From Candidatus Cardinium hertigii (GTDB taxonomy: Bacteria > Bacteroidota > Bacteroidia > Cytophagales_A > Amoebophilaceae): a stretch of 6,297 bases of DNA. The position numbers and the translations under genes are program-made. Below the pieces are notes generated by a model. That model was not told the DNA's origin, ran no database searches, and saw only the letters and a list, made by a program, of their open reading frames with translations. Of the stretch, positions 5,470 through 6,297 are shown in pieces. Each line of letters opens with the position of its first letter. The first letter of the stretch is position 1. Location: assembly GCF_003788695.1 (NCBI RefSeq), contig NZ_RARA01000011.1, positions 11,765-18,061 of the forward strand, given 5' to 3'.

Positions 5470-6297
5470 CTCCTCTTTTTGTTCTTCTGACGCTTCTGAT
5501 ATGCGCTCTATTGATGCTCCTGGACGTTCGCCTATATTACCCTTATCTTTCTGTTTAGATTTAACGCTTTTATTATTTTGTTTTGCTGCTGGAGCAGCAA
5601 CTGTTTCGTTTAATTTTCTTTTTTTTCCTTTTGGTATTGGTTCTGTAACAGAACTATTTAAAACACTGTTATCTATAGTTATAGCTGTTACTACCCTATC
5701 TGCATCGGTTAATACGTTATCATGCACTTCAAAGATATTATCACTGGTTTGCATTAATTTTTTATACACATCCCGATAATTATACTTCAGAAATTTTATA
5801 AAAGGTAAAGCCAATGGCTTTTTGTTTAAGTCCATATATTGGCTATAGATGGGCGCATCATGGGTAGCAAGATCGCAATAATTGCTTTTATTTTCTTCCC
5901 AGTAGTCGCGACCATAATCAAATAATAATTGTGCGTCTTTTTCAATAAGTTTATCCGTATAAAAAACAATAAAAGGAACACCATTATTGTAACGCACTTG
6001 GGATACGGATACATTGGCTAGACGTGTCTCCTGATTAAGGAGGCCATGTGTAGTGGACGCATTAATCTTAAGCAAAGCATTACCTCTACAGTAACCACTT
6101 AAACACAACACATCAGAACCTAAGTCAATATTAAAGGCATAGGAATCTAGCTTATTAAAACCACCACACCGCTGCTTTTGAAGACATTCTATTTCGGACT
6201 GCAAATCTAGGCTTATTTTTCTTTCATCTTCATCTAAGGATAATAATATGCCTGTATAGATACCCAATATAGTATTGGGCAGAATGGGTTTCGTTGC
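5338..6297 (-). CDS. SET-domain protein (5'-partial) with KKRK NLS-like cluster and acidic tail
   Basis: The frame is open to the window edge, and the ten codons before TTG (6265-6267) read ATKPILPNTI, which continues naturally into LGIYTG like the start of a SET domain (kG..I.eY.Ge). The real start is therefore outside. Numbering from the TTG: GIYTG 2-6, YAFNID 43-48, INAST 68-72, LLNQETRLANVSV 76-88 in place of the NHSCxPN motif, NNGVPFIVFYT 94-104, and AQLLFDYGRDYW 112-123, the ELxxDYG..YW signature. SET proteins transfer methyl groups from S-adenosylmethionine to lysines, often histones in eukaryotes. The His of NHS is Gln here, so activity is uncertain, but the DYG Tyr (118) is kept. Residues 125-210 are unrecognised; 212-220 is PKGKKRKLN, followed by a Lys-rich linker, and 267-309 is the acidic tail shared with the repeat protein. 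A host-nuclear effector is inferred. Confidence 0.8.
   Translation of the reverse strand, partial: ATKPILPNTILGIYTGILLSLDEDERKISLDLQSEIECLQKQRCGGFNKLDSYAFNIDLGSDVLCLSGYCRGNALLKINASTTHGLLNQETRLANVSVSQVRYNNGVPFIVFYTDKLIEKDAQLLFDYGRDYWEENKSNYCDLATHDAPIYSQYMDLNKKPLALPFIKFLKYNYRDVYKKLMQTSDNIFEVHDNVLTDADRVVTAITIDNSVLNSSVTEPIPKGKKRKLNETVAAPAAKQNNKSVKSKQKDKGNIGERPGASIERISEASEEQKEEEMLAGVANLDEEENNEKENMYEEEEIENIYEEEEAMEVMEGNG

Noticed and set aside
5345..5779. 144-codon plus-strand open frame rich in Ser
   Set aside because: It is the mirror of the Glu- and Lys-rich SET-protein tail; the same happens opposite the tail of the repeat protein at 3095-3352. The Ser-rich wording arises from TTC/TCT complementary to GAA/AGA codons.
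5338..6267. SET gene beginning at TTG (6265-6267)
   Set aside because: The frame stays open to the window end and the additional codons fit the SET domain, so the TTG is an internal codon.

Overview
The window looks like a piece of an AT-rich Bacteroidota genome, most likely an intracellular symbiont of the Amoebophilaceae (Cardinium/Amoebophilus group). This is inferred from three things: an outer-membrane barrel of a type I know from Bacteroidota, a ClpX core with Bacteroidota-like wording, and two proteins carrying eukaryote-directed modules (a SET domain, and nuclear-localisation-like KKRK tails). No marker gene fixes the genus. All four protein-coding genes lie on the minus strand and are described in transcription order, from right to left.

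Right end (5338-6297): a SET-domain protein whose 5' end lies outside the window. Its frame is open to the last base, so the TTG at 6265-6267 is not a credible start. The SET fold is followed by a linker, a GKKRKLN basic cluster and an acidic C-terminal tail.

Middle (4597-5337): a 741-bp gap without a convincing gene. It holds a 321-bp MITE-like element (4999-5319) with 11-bp terminal inverted repeats and an 8-bp target duplication (CTTTATCA). The element carries a large palindrome and a Bacteroidota-type hairpin. A diverged, shorter relative lies at 4878-4979, and a candidate promoter for the next gene at 4667-4697.

Centre (3088-4596): a 502-aa exported repeat protein with a Sec signal peptide. 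It has six two-helix units built on the pattern L-x-x-[SA]-[GD]-x-x-[AG]-x-x-x-F, each with a variable residue pair, then a GKKRKLN cluster and an acidic tail. The order repeats, NLS, acidic tail recalls TAL effectors, although the period is about 50 residues instead of 33-35. The NLS and acidic tail are nearly the same as those of the SET protein, while the rest of the two proteins is unrelated. This suggests a shared, swappable tail for host-directed effectors.

Nine bases downstream (1900-3078) is an unusual ClpX-type AAA+ ATPase. The ATPase core looks intact, but the N-terminal zinc-binding domain is replaced by a signal-peptide-like segment and the ClpP-docking (IGF) loop is missing. It is probably a ClpP-independent unfoldase and may act outside the cytoplasm. 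The left gene (50-1810) encodes an outer-membrane beta-barrel protein related to the C-terminal part of Bacteroidota helix-hairpin-helix/ComEA-like proteins, but without the HHH domain.

Together the window reads as an effector-type locus: two putative nucleomodulins with a common tail, next to an envelope-associated unfoldase and an outer-membrane barrel. That the four genes cooperate is inference from adjacency and, for the repeat protein and ClpX, from tight spacing.
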